A stretch of DNA of 64,000 nucleotides from contig JACDQD010000006.1 in the NCBI GenBank assembly GCA_019843655.1, forward strand, positions 8,734,034-8,798,033. Reading direction: 5' to 3'. Shown in pieces: positions 52,201 to 63,300 of this stretch. The position numbers and the translations under genes were made by a program. The notes beneath the pieces were generated by a model. That model saw nothing but the letters and a program-made list of their open reading frames with translations. It was not told the origin of the DNA and ran no database searches. Each line of letters starts with the position of its first letter. Within the stretch, counting starts at the first letter, position 1. Source of the DNA: Lethocerus indicus (Eukaryota > Arthropoda > Insecta > Hemiptera > Belostomatidae).

Positions 52201-52397
52201 AAAATTTATAATAATCATTTTATGACTATTTTGTGCCCAGTATTTGTCCAACGTTTATGAAACAAGAAAAAGCCCTAGTAGAAAAAACCTTCTTCAGGGT
52301 AAGTATTAATCCGTAATTGGTGTTTCAGTCAGGCCGATCGTGCACGAAGTGTAATATAATTAAAGGTAATTTGGGAACGTCGAGAGGTTCTCGCACG

Positions 52398-52429
52398 TTA
52401 TCATGTGGCGAGGACTTAAGTTATCGACG
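52398..52429 (+). repeat. Diverged 32-bp word, copy 2
   Basis: Same orientation as 48508-48539, about 3.9 kb downstream. The outer 10 and 9 bases (TTATCATGTG and TTATCGACG) and the inner ACTTAA are identical; the differences sit in the two linkers. Conserved ends with variable linkers look more like constrained protein-binding sites than a neutrally decaying transposon. Confidence 0.65.
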
Positions 52430-53238
52430 TTAAGATAAGTAGATTACCAGTGTTAAAACATAAGTCTATAGAACACCTAAGAAGGTGGAAAATGGTAGAA
52501 TTTAAACTATTTTAATGGTGAAGTATATCGCAGTTATAAGGTCCGTGGCCGGTGCTCGGCAAGGGGCCGGAAGAGGACCGGGGAGCGAATTAAGAAAAAA
52601 CATCACACTCGTCATTAATTTCTTCGGAATGCTTTGCCAGCGATCCATATGGCCGGGCAGCAGGCGTGCATCTATCTTTTTTATGTCCGAGACAACCCAA
52701 TTGTGAATGGATGACGTCTCTTAAGGCGTTGGATGACGAAAATATTTAGACCGTTCTGAATTGCAAGGTACTCGGACGTTAAACAGACGAGTGGGGGATT
52801 TTCTCAGTGGGAGGCCGCGGAGCGGGCCCACAAAATCTGGACTTCACACAAAATCGACCATAATAATTATCTCCTAACGCGAGAACATATGAGTGAAAAG
52901 CATAACAGAGTGCGTTCGCTAAATTGAGAAAATTTCAGCCTTGTGTTTCCACGCGGAAGTAAAATTGATGAAAAGCTTAGCGACATAAACGCCGTATGAA
53001 AAGTGTTGAAAACAGTGCCGGTGACAGTTCCGGACAGTTTAAGCGGAACGTTTAAAACCTTTCCAGGTCAACACACCTCGCGAGTTGGGAACACCTGGAA
53101 GCCCGGTATAATAATGGCGAGTGAGCGGCCGAGGACAATTAGGCCGGGATGCTTGGAGTACTTTCAGACCTAGAATTGGGAAGTTAAAATGGGCGGAAAC
53201 ATTTAACATACCGAAAGGATACAGAATGGTGTGAACCA

Positions 53239-53248
53239 CCCCCCCCCC
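53239..53248. repeat. C10 mononucleotide tract
   Basis: Ten consecutive C followed by GCGAG, similar to the C11-GCG arrangement at 2861-2874. Confidence 0.9.
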
Positions 53249-54178
53249 GCGAGTCTAGAAAACTGTTCCCACAATATTTTAAATATTTTACTACGATTAT
53301 CTATATAGCTTAGTTCGTCCTGAGACGCAACCACCTGTGTTGAACAAACAGATGACTAACCATTACCTTTATCCTTAGGATTACTTATCATATATTGTAA
53401 CAGAGTGATCATTAAACTAAGTGGCCTGTCGTATAATTATATTTCCCTTCTATTCCCGTTATATTTTAAACTAGTTGTAGTTTGTAAAGACCTCAGATGT
53501 CATACTGGACATAAAATCTCAAGGAAAAGTGTACAACTGGTGAATGCAGCCAACCTTCACAACTTTTCACGAGCTCAATAGTTCAAAATATATTTTGTAC
53601 TTCTATCAATTTCAATAAATTCAAAATATATCGGAATATAACAACATTCGAATATAGTACTGGCAGTGAAATATTTCGTATTGCATGGCAAGTATAAAGG
53701 AAGTAACTACATTTGAACGAGCAACAAAATTATGATTTACATATTACTAAACAATGTGTCCCAATTCGATACAGGCGTGTAATATTATGGGCCATATATT
53801 TTTATACCAGTAAAACACAATTTTATTCCAAAGAGCCATCCCGAATATAAAGCCTAACATTACTCACGTCGTCACTTGCCAGGCCCGATATTTACGATTC
53901 ATCTCCTCAAAGGGACCTTTTCGTCTGAAATGCTGAAGCCGTACTTTTCCGGGGGAATAAGATAGACCCGTGTGCCCCTCAACGTGCACCCGAACCCGAG
54001 CAAATTTTCAGAATGAATAATTACGCCGAGAAGGCGGATTCGATTTATCAACGGACGGCTCATTTCACCGATACGGGGGGACGGACAAAGAGAGATAGAA
54101 AAAAAACCGAGAGTGCAACGGATATGGACTCTTAAGACGAAAATATTTCCAGGAGGAAATCGATGTTTTACCGGTGCA

Positions 54179-54202
54179 GGGGGAGGAGGGTGAGGGGGAG
54201 GG
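54179..54202 (+). other. G-quadruplex-type run
   Basis: GGGGG, GGG, GGGGG and GGG runs with loops AGGA, TGA and A fit the G3+N1-7 pattern. Confidence 0.7.
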
Positions 54203-54745
54203 AGGACCCCGCGCTCAATAGCTTTCTCGGTGACACCAACAAATTGGGAGGGTCGGGCCTCAGGCCACACAGACCGGCCGGCCCACAGCATAATCGATAA
54301 GGCAACAATTTTCAAAAGAGAATTAAAATTTTATTCACAATATCTAGAAAACACATAATAACTTCGAGGAAAATATTTATTTACCCCTAACAACGTATAT
54401 TAAAATGGTATTGCACCCTGAAGTAGAACTTAGAAATAAATAAAGAATAACGAGACGTTATATTATAAAAAATATACAGCAGTTAATGAAATATTGTTAA
54501 ACTATTGAACTACTACCACTTAAAAATTAAAAATACATATTGACATTTTTATATTTTTTGACTTTTTTTATTTAACATAAGCTGATTTTAGGTAGTATCA
54601 GGGGCAAAATATTTTAAACCTATTACAACTGCCTGCAATATTTTCTACTATATCAATTATGACAATATTAATAACGCAATATTGTACCGGAACTGCATAA
54701 TTTAACGTCACTGTCACGCTGATTAAAGAACACTAACGAAATGTT

Positions 54746-54763
54746 CTATGGAGTACTCCATAG
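54746..54763. repeat. Perfect 18-bp palindrome
   Basis: CTATGGAGTACTCCATAG equals its own reverse complement. It is mixed in composition and not AT-only, so an 18-bp match is improbable by chance. The natural reading is a symmetric site for a dimeric DNA-binding protein; no factor is identified. Confidence 0.9.
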
Positions 54764-55767
54764 TGTATCAGTTTTGTAACCGTTCGGATCAATTTGAAAA
54801 TTCCAGTAACTTAAAATTTCCATTAGTTGAAAATAGGTCCGATATCGTATATTACTTCCTACTCCGGGTTTCCATACTGAATAATGGTTTCAGATCACGC
54901 ACTCAACAAAGTACGGATTTTATGAACCAAATTTTAAAATTTGCATTTTAATGCAGTAAATATTCCAATTTTTATATTAACCGATTATCCATTTCCTGTA
55001 TATAACTGGAGTGACGTGCGAAATGTATAGATGAATTCTAGGCAGTTAATTACTGCCTGAAGCAGAAACTAATTTTAAATAAGGATATTCTGACAGTTGA
55101 AACCAGTCTCCAAACCGCAGATGCGGATGGCTGTACACATGGAAGGATATTAAAAGAGGTGTATTTTCTATAATTTTCTTATGATTCATTCTATATTGTT
55201 GGCCGTGTGTGTGGATGTCACCTACAGCCAATTAATACAGGTATCTCCCACCATCAATAGACAACGCGGAATCTACTGCACCACGTGGGCATAAAGTCCA
55301 TATGCCTGTTCGGAATCGAGGAAAAGTATCGCTAAATAAGTTCCCGCAGAGAAACCGGCAGCAGGAGTGAACCTACGATGAAGAGGAAATCAATTAGTTC
55401 AGACCTTCATATTTAAGAAACAGTCGCCAGGCACTTGGAGAGAAAATCATTCATCGATGCCAACCAGACGCGAGAATGAACTAAAGAAAAAAAACCTGCC
55501 ACTTAATCCTGATTCTCAGCGGCTATAGACAACATTTTAACAAGACAGATTCACAGTAAGGCTGCCAACATCTGGGTCTTTCTCAGAGACGATGTGAATG
55601 GGGCCTTAGTTCACCGTTAATGCCTTAGTAAGCGACGTTATTTATAGTTATATGTTGGTGTTTAATTGTTATGCATGCAGGGTGTTGTTAAGGCGAGCCA
55701 GGGCCGTGGGGTCCATACACCACAAGTCAGAAACGGTGGGGACGTTACTCGATGGTCAAGAACCGGT

Positions 55768-55840
55768 TTGCTAGCTCAGTGGTATCCATTACCCCGGGCG
55801 GTACGGTACCTTCTTTTTAAACCCTGACCGGTAACAGGGC
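55768..55840 (+). mobile_element. Possible tRNA-like (SINE) A-box remnant
   Basis: GCTAGCTCAGTGGTA matches the tRNA A-box consensus closely at 55770-55784. No acceptable B-box follows within 60 bp, and there is no cloverleaf. It is therefore at most a decayed tRNA-like head, in a small GC island. Confidence 0.2.
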
Positions 55841-56826
55841 TGAATAATATAGCAAACACCAATTTTATCTTTCCAATGTGGCGTAAAGGCTGGAATACAA
55901 ACAGGAGGATATGGCCCATAAATGTCTCACCATTTCTCACCGGGAATGACCCGTTTGAATGGCGGTATCAGACGTCATCGTTTCTGCTCACCTTCTGGTA
56001 TATGACGCGATATTTATTTGTTTAAATGAAATTATGTAATTATTAACTGGTCCTTATTAGAATCCGCTCTGAGGTAATAAAATCGGAAGCATTTATAAAA
56101 CACATGCAATCTGTAAATTAGAATATGAGAGGTATTCTGAATGCTGACTTCTGTGGTTTCTCAACAATTTAAGTTATCTGCAAATTCCTTCATAGAATCC
56201 CTTAATGATTTACTCATAAATATTATTATTATGGGAATTACTTTAGGGAAGCCCTGAAACTATTGAACAAAATTATATAAACTGCCTGAAACCAGATATA
56301 CATTTGCATCAGTTTAATATTTATGCTACGTATTAATTGCTCCAAGGGCTCGCAGTGCGAAATGGATATATTCAGTACAGAGCTATCAACGATTTTATTA
56401 CACAATAGTAGAATATAACCTACATATTATATAGTTTAATCTACAGCCGCAAATCGTCCTGCAGACATCCCCTTTAGTTGTACAAATATTTGTCACTAAT
56501 CCTTTACATTGCTAGTTTATGAGTTATAAAAAAGTTATTATAAAAAAAAACTGAACCCACTCGGCGGACAGCGTTTACTGTTTGGTTGTCCGGCGGCCGG
56601 ATCCAAATCAGGCAGTTAGCCGAGGGTGGCCGGGCAAACATCCATCCTCTAATGGCCGAATCGTGTTGTTGCCGCCTCAAACCCTGTTAGCCCTCTCTCC
56701 AATTTGAACTTATCCCCTGCGAAAACTGTCTGAGCCACCCCCCCAACGCACCGATACTCCTCCCTCCCCCACGACACGACCCAACCGAACAGCCTTATGC
56801 CTGGATTTTTAGCCATTTTTTATTTG

Positions 56827-56861
56827 CTTTTTATGGGAGTGCGGCCGGGCCTTTTTATGGG
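56827..56861 (+). repeat. Doubled CTTTTTATGGG word
   Basis: CTTTTTATGGG occurs exactly at 56827-56837 and 56851-56861, 24 bp apart, and each copy is followed within about 12 bp by CGGCC. TTTATGG matches the Caudal/posterior-Hox-type homeodomain consensus (TTTATG). The arrangement could be a short tandem duplication or paired sites. Confidence 0.6.
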
Positions 56862-57689
56862 TGGAATACGGCCTATCACCCTTATCATAACCTACACACT
56901 ATACGCGGCGACGTGAAAGTATTGTTACGGGGCCAATTTTTTTTTTATTGTTTCCAGTTTACAATGGATTCGCAGGTTTATAGGTGGTCTCCGGGGCATT
57001 TATTATATCATGGCCCCTTATAGTACATTAATCTCCTTCAAACACCTGAAATATAAATTTTTTTATTACGCTAATTTTTTTCATTCTTAACCATTAACAT
57101 GTATTGCTAGAAATATTATTTTTCGCCATGAATTTATATTAGAGTATAAATACTAACGTATTACAATATTTATTATCTCTTGAGAATAAAATAAAACGAG
57201 GAAGGTGCTTGTTTTCCAAGTATAATCGGGTTGTTACGTCAATGTACCTTAAAAAATGGACTATTATTCCAATTGTATTCGAGCGATTTATATATAAGTG
57301 AAAAAAGACTGGGAAATATGAAATTGGAGTCCAACGAACACCGCGAGGCGGAGAATATTTTAGCGGTTTTTATCAATAGCCATATATATTAGGCTGGGGA
57401 GGAGGAGGAGACGTGAGTACACTTACATATTTCTCTTTTATAAGCGTATTATGTATTCTTTAGAGAGTCTTAGGCCCCCGCCAGGATAAAAGACACATGC
57501 AGATAGAGAGAATTTCTTTTCAAGTCGGAAGGGCCTTATTAACATTTTTAAGGTTACGACCTCTTTAACTTTCAAGATTCTGTCTGGCGCGCGCCCTCCT
57601 CCACCGCCCCTTCCGCGGGATAACTTTATCTTTGAGCTGCGGGCCCAGGCTGCCGGCCATTATTGGGGGGCGCGGTCCCGGCTTATTGA

Positions 57690-57772
57690 GATCTCTCTCT
57701 GTCTCTCTCGCTCCCTTGTTGCCCGTATCACTCCCTCCTTTTCTCTCCTCTCTCTCTCTCTCTATCCCTCTT
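57690..57772. repeat. Polypyrimidine (CT)n tract
   Basis: An imperfect CT-rich tract with (CT)n cores at about 57692-57709 and 57743-57763. It is the second homopurine-homopyrimidine region of the window after 11256-11352. Confidence 0.85.
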
Positions 57773-60300
57773 TCCACCACGGGCTAGGAACATCAGAGGT
57801 CCGGGGTTGTTTGGGGAGGGGGGACTAAACAATAAACCCGCGGCTGGAGGGATGGGCGTCACACTTGTGTACCGAACGCTCCATGAAAAAGTTCATGAGA
57901 CGAAGAAGTGGGGGCGAGGGGGGCCTTTTTAGCCCGAGGGTGTAGAAAGGGAACAATCGCCTGAAATCAAGTGCTTCAACTTTCCTCGCTGACGCTAATT
58001 AGCAGGCCAGTTCGAATAACAATCATTTTCTTCGAATCCCAACTGAACAAAAACGGAGGGATCGAATAAAGTATGTTTATCGGGGAGGAAGTTAATAAAG
58101 CAGCCATATTATTGTTTCGTTAATTAATATTCTGTTACCTCCTAAACTAATTACATTGCAGATGATTCTCAATCACTAATTGAGATGGACAGATCAAACG
58201 AATTGCGATGTTCTGTTATTCTCAACTCATAGATGATGTAGTTTATGTTCAACTGAATAACGGAATAGATAGATAATTATATGGCACCAATTCGTTACAA
58301 AACTCTGAACGGCTATTAAAATAAGACACATAAATGTATGTAAAATAGGTTTATTATTAGCTCTACAAAGAAATGTATAGCAATAACATACAGTAGGCTG
58401 AAAAGGAGAAGAAACACGATTTACTTTTAAATTCACTAACAGCAATCTGTTCCAAATAATTTACATATTTTGGTAAGAAAGAGTAATACCTAATTAAAAA
58501 ATATATTGTTTGTTTGAATAGGGCATCTAGCGATATTCTGTCATCGGTATATTGGCTACTTCTCTATGCTTATGACTTTTTGCAGCAGTGGCGTCGATAA
58601 AATAAAATTTTTCCAATGACCAATGATTCTCCGATAACAACGAACAATCAAAATATTATTTTCCTGCAAGGGACACGTCGCCAAACAATCAAAATAGAAG
58701 TTACCAGCTAAAACAAGAACCGAGTTGGAATGAGAGGCAGAATTGATAGGTAAAGCCTAAACACGGCCGCTCTCTTAATTGAATCAGGAACCGAATTTGG
58801 ACGGACACCGACCCGGTTATTCGCCGCGTTGTTTTTACGCTCTCCAGGCCCATTTGACCTGTCTGTATTTTTCCAATTGCCTCGTCGTCTCCCGTTCGCC
58901 CTTTCGTAAATAAACCTTGGCAATTTTTCAGGAGCAGAGTGTATCGGTCCTAAAAACACCGGGGAGAAAAATCTCCCCCAAAAGCAACGACATAAAGGAA
59001 TTAAAGAGAGGCGGAACTGGGAGTGGGGCCCCAGCATTCTCTTTACACTCAATATCGCTGATACGGGTTAAATTCCCGCATGATGAAATTGAACCCAGGC
59101 CGTTTGCGCGGCAGTTTTCCAGCCCGAATCCCTGCAGTCGCAAATTCTTCAACCGGGAGCGGCTGTTCCCGCATTCACTGTAAAATGTACAGTAAAATAA
59201 ATTTAAGAACTGAAAACAGCCTTTTCAACCTTTCATCTTTCACTGCTCTCCCCCTTTTCATCCCATTAATACTTGTGGAAGTTGATTCACGAATAACAGT
59301 GGAACATTATGGTGATCAATTCTTAATATTCTAAAAAAGAAAAAGCTCTTGTAATTAATATAATGGACCCCCTCAGCCACACATCAAATTTTTGATAATG
59401 AAAAGTTAAGCTTTCGACTAATATACAAATTTTACCTAATACGGTTAAAGAGTAGATGCCAGTCTAAAAATATACGTGAGTAACAGGAGAGTCTGGGAAT
59501 ATCTTATACACAATACATAATATGGCGATAAACATAACGGAATTGCAGAACGGCGAATCAGTTCCTTTATAAACTTTGGTTTTATCTTATATCCCTCAAC
59601 AATGGGAAACTGCGAAAACGGCAACGCTGTAAAAAGTTGAGAACTCCGGAGAGGGAAGTGCCAGAATCTATTTTTATTGAATCGCCTGGACTGAAAGGAA
59701 ACAAGTGCATAATGCATAAGGCATATAAGTTAGGAAGTTAACTCTGCTGGATTGGTAGTTTTCGATAATACGTAAAAGCGCTGGTCGGCTCCGAAAGATT
59801 ATAAAACTATACTGAGTGAGGTCATATATCTCCATATTGGAACGTGGAGTTAGAATAAAAGAACCCAAAAACGGAGAAAATATGACAGGAAAGGAAAAAG
59901 AACAGCTCATGACTGATAAAAGATAAGTATTGACATTTTACAGTAGATAGTAGAAACCCATTAATCAGGAAACGGTCCGATCTGAAAGTCAGTATTAGCG
60001 GAAACTGTTTCATATATAAAATTATATTTTTCGTCTGAATTAAACAGTACTGCAACGGATCCTCATAAAACGGAGGGCAATAAACTAATCTATTTATTAC
60101 AAGTTTGTGTCAAATTAACCCTGTATAAACCTCTGGTTTCGTTGTTCAAATTATTTTCGGCAAGATCTCGGGCTGGATTCAACTTGTCAACTTACCGACT
60201 CTTGTGTCAACCAGTATTCTGATATAAATTAGTAGATCTTCCAAGGCAATCCAACTAAATATAATCCAGCTATTCCCACAATAAATCGTCCGGATTAAAC

Positions 60301-63300
60301 GATAGCCGAGATTAGTAAACGGACGGAGAAATATCTGGAATTTCTAATACTCTATTTGACAATACAAAGTTATCATTAATTGATAAAATTTTATATCCCA
60401 TATATTTTTCCATGAATAAAATTTGTAGAAAGTGGATATTAATAGGAATGATTTTCTTCCTGTTTCTCTGCCCCGCTCTACGTGAGTTCATTATCCCTAA
60501 TTTTATAAATAAGAGGGGGATGCTTCAAAAGAATGCTTTCACTTGCTCGAGGCAGAGCGGCCCGCCTCGACACTCAGGGGAGTACCGAATAGAAAAAACC
60601 CCGGGCTCGGGCTCAAAAGGTAAAATTTAATGCTGCGACTCGCAAGTTACAGGCTCCACTGCAAAAACTAAGGTTAATTTGTCTCAATTTAAGGGGGAGA
60701 ATATTTTTGCCGATGCATATACCGCCGGCGAAGGTGCCACCAGGAGTTTAGGGCCGAGTTTTCTCCCCGTATGGTGTATTTAAAGAACCGGAGCACTACC
60801 CTAACCACTATTAATACTTTGGCCAAGTATCAAAGCTTGGACGCAAACGCCTATATTTAAAAAGGCCGGACGTAAATTTTTCATCCTGCCGCCCAGCCCC
60901 TTTTATTGTCCGCGCCGGCTTCGACCTCTGCTCATTAACGAGCCCCACTCAGGACGGGGGCGTAACCACTGAGAAATGTGAAATATTAAAATCCACCCCA
61001 ACTGATCTTCATAAAATTAATTTCATTCCAGTGGTCTGGAATCCAAATGTGGACTGGGCAAAGCACGATCTGCAATTTATTCGTTATTTTTAATTTAATA
61101 ATTTTTGAACACCAATCACTTAATAAAACCGCCGCCACAAAACAAAACGTCAATTTTAATGAGAGTAATGTAATGAGTTCTTAAATTATCTTTTTTAAGA
61201 TTGCATTATTTAAGAAATTAAGATTGCACGATGAGTGTAGCATTTGTATAATCAAATTATGTAAAAAATTTCATATTTTTTTGTTAATTATGCAAAGCAA
61301 ATTTTTCCTGTTTTATAAGCAGTTAATGCACGGTGTAAATAAATCACTGTCATACTATCTGCGTATAGTGGAACTGTGAAATAGTGGCTCAGGTTCAAGT
61401 GAGTGAACCTACTACTAAAATCCCTCCACTGAAGTTCTTTATTGGATGATCAATTAGAACAGAAGTCGTTGCCAACATTTTTTCTCAGATAACACTATTT
61501 TAAGAATCGGTGGATTTAGACTCGCACGATTCGTTGCGTAACTCTATTCTTAACATATTGTCGGCATGGTTGCACAGCGTCTATGTTACTGGAAACTATA
61601 ATAATGACCTCATCGAAAAATGATTTTTTCTCTTATTACACTAATCGTTACATTTATCCTAAAGGTTATCAATGGTGAGGGTCGTTCGCATTGGGGTTCT
61701 CACTGTCCTGGATTTCTCTGTGCAATTTTAATTGATTTTATCTATACATTCTCGCCCATTCAAATGGTACCATGCAAATTATCTGCTTTGAAATGAAAAT
61801 CAGGGATAATTAAATTACTGTGTAGGAACACTATATTAACTAGATTTCGCCCCTGACCCCCCTCCCTCTGGGACGAAACCAAGAAGCCAAAACCGATAAT
61901 TCAAAATCAGTGAACGCAGACTGAAAATTGCAAGGACATCACAAACAAATATTTTAAAATTCAAGTGTTCAATATTTATGAAACATCGTCGTACACAGCA
62001 GTTGAGTTTTAATTGCGGGAAATACAGATTCCATCGTTACACTTCCCCGTTTGACAGCAAATATTATGATAATATAAACTCGAAAACCGGGTAGATCGAC
62101 AGTGTTAAATCATTAATCGAGTTCGGTTACAGTAGCCGGCGATTACATTCAGAGAGCTCATCGGTTAATAAAATAACAGCAGGAATTAGAACGGGACGGG
62201 CGGAGACGAGATAATCCGTGGATTATCACCCCAGGGGCCGAAACCGAAATTAGAGCCGAACTCAAGTTGGCCGACCCGACGATTAAAGGGATCAGTTACC
62301 GTGAGGCCGGCTTTTGTGTTTAATACAAGAGTCATAAGGATGGCCCCCGTGGAAATGGACTTATAAACGGGAGTATTGCGGCCGGTGGGTGCATTTGAAA
62401 TGCAGATGGGTCGCCGCCCCCCAAAGACCCCGGGGCGACGGCTCGGAGGGCCCAGTCCCACCGCGTCGATACGATTTCGATTATCTGCTATAAATCAAAT
62501 TATATAGGAGCGTATAACTTGGGACCCGATGGAAAATCGAAGCCTTTGATGGGACCGAAAAGGTCAAACGATGTAATATAGATATATCTAATTTAAGATA
62601 TCTGTTCGTGGGTTTTGGATTATCTTAAACTCTTGCGATCTTCTGTCACCACTCGCCGATCTGAATCGGTTTCGGCGCGTTGGTCTTCTCGCGTTACGCC
62701 ATTAAATTAGTGAAACCGATGAAGCATCGCGAACTGCCATTAACGCAGGCGATGAAAGCCGGTCGGTCTTAAGAAAGAAGTGTTAAATCGTTAAGTGAAC
62801 CCGATTAAACTTGCCGGAAATTACATTCGGGTGATTGATTTACAGAAAGCCTGGAATGATCTAATACAGATGTGAACATCTTATTTCCGAAGACCACGTC
62901 GAAATTTGGAATTTATTAAACAACAGTGTGATCCTAAAACTTGATTTGTTGGCCAGAAAAGCAAGTTAAACACAGGGATTACATCGATATTATAAAACGG
63001 TTATTTGAGCGAGAACGGATGGATGGCCGGGTGGGGCTCCGGAGTCCCCCATCTGGTGACCGGCGACACAAAACAACACTTGTCCCCGAGTAATGGATTA
63101 GTGCCGGGCAGCCCCTCCCTACTGGGCCTCGGCCCCACTAATAACCCCAGGCCTAATCGCGTGTGTTGTCCCAGCGAGCGGGAGACGGAGCGAGTGCGGC
63201 GGGAGAAGCGGAGCGGGTTGACGGCGTCCCCAGGGGCCCGGAGGGAGGACACCCCACCGAGCAATTAGTCATCGGTAAAACGCGGGATATGCTGATGCCG

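Larger units (their letters stand above)
48001..52500. other. Gene-free stretch flanked by a shared 32-bp word
   Basis: No supported gene. GC-richer islands lie at about 48840-49170, 49540-49800 and 50290-50480, with AT-rich DNA elsewhere. Two diverged copies of a 32-bp word lie at 48508-48539 and 52398-52429. A 7-bp hairpin (GCCCAAT/ATTGGGC, 49058-49079) lies in the first island. A minus-strand open frame of 111 codons at 51916-52251 has mostly A/T third positions; I could not assign it to a family. Confidence 0.6.
52501..56500. other. Gene-free stretch with scattered islands
   Basis: No supported gene. GC-richer islands lie at about 52520-52850, 53030-53260, 53920-54300 and 55680-55840. 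The minus-strand frame across 53899-54315 (138 codons) includes a Pro-run read from the G-rich tract at 54179-54202 and is not recognised. An 18-bp perfect palindrome lies at 54746-54763. A lone A-box-like word lies at 55772-55782. Confidence 0.6.
56501..60300. other. Gene-free stretch with pyrimidine tract and islands
   Basis: No supported gene. GC-richer islands lie at about 56560-56800, 57560-57980 and 58780-59170. The first holds a TCCGGC-G-GCCGGA palindrome near 56598-56610. A doubled TTTTTATGGG word lies at 56827-56861. The minus-strand frame at 57565-57780 translates the CT tract as Arg/Glu repeats. Frames of 60-114 codons on both strands at 58.7-59.9 kb are unrecognised and overlap one another. 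Confidence 0.6.

Noticed and set aside
51916..52251. Nuclear copy of a mitochondrial gene
   Set aside because: The AT-rich codons suggested it, but the peptide does not align convincingly with any mitochondrial protein I know, including COX2.
53899..54315. 138-codon minus frame as a gene
   Set aside because: It contains a Pro run read from a G-quadruplex tract and no recognisable domain.
63001..63268. Two opposed 87-codon frames at the same place
   Set aside because: Nearly coincident frames on both strands indicate stop-poor GC-rich DNA.
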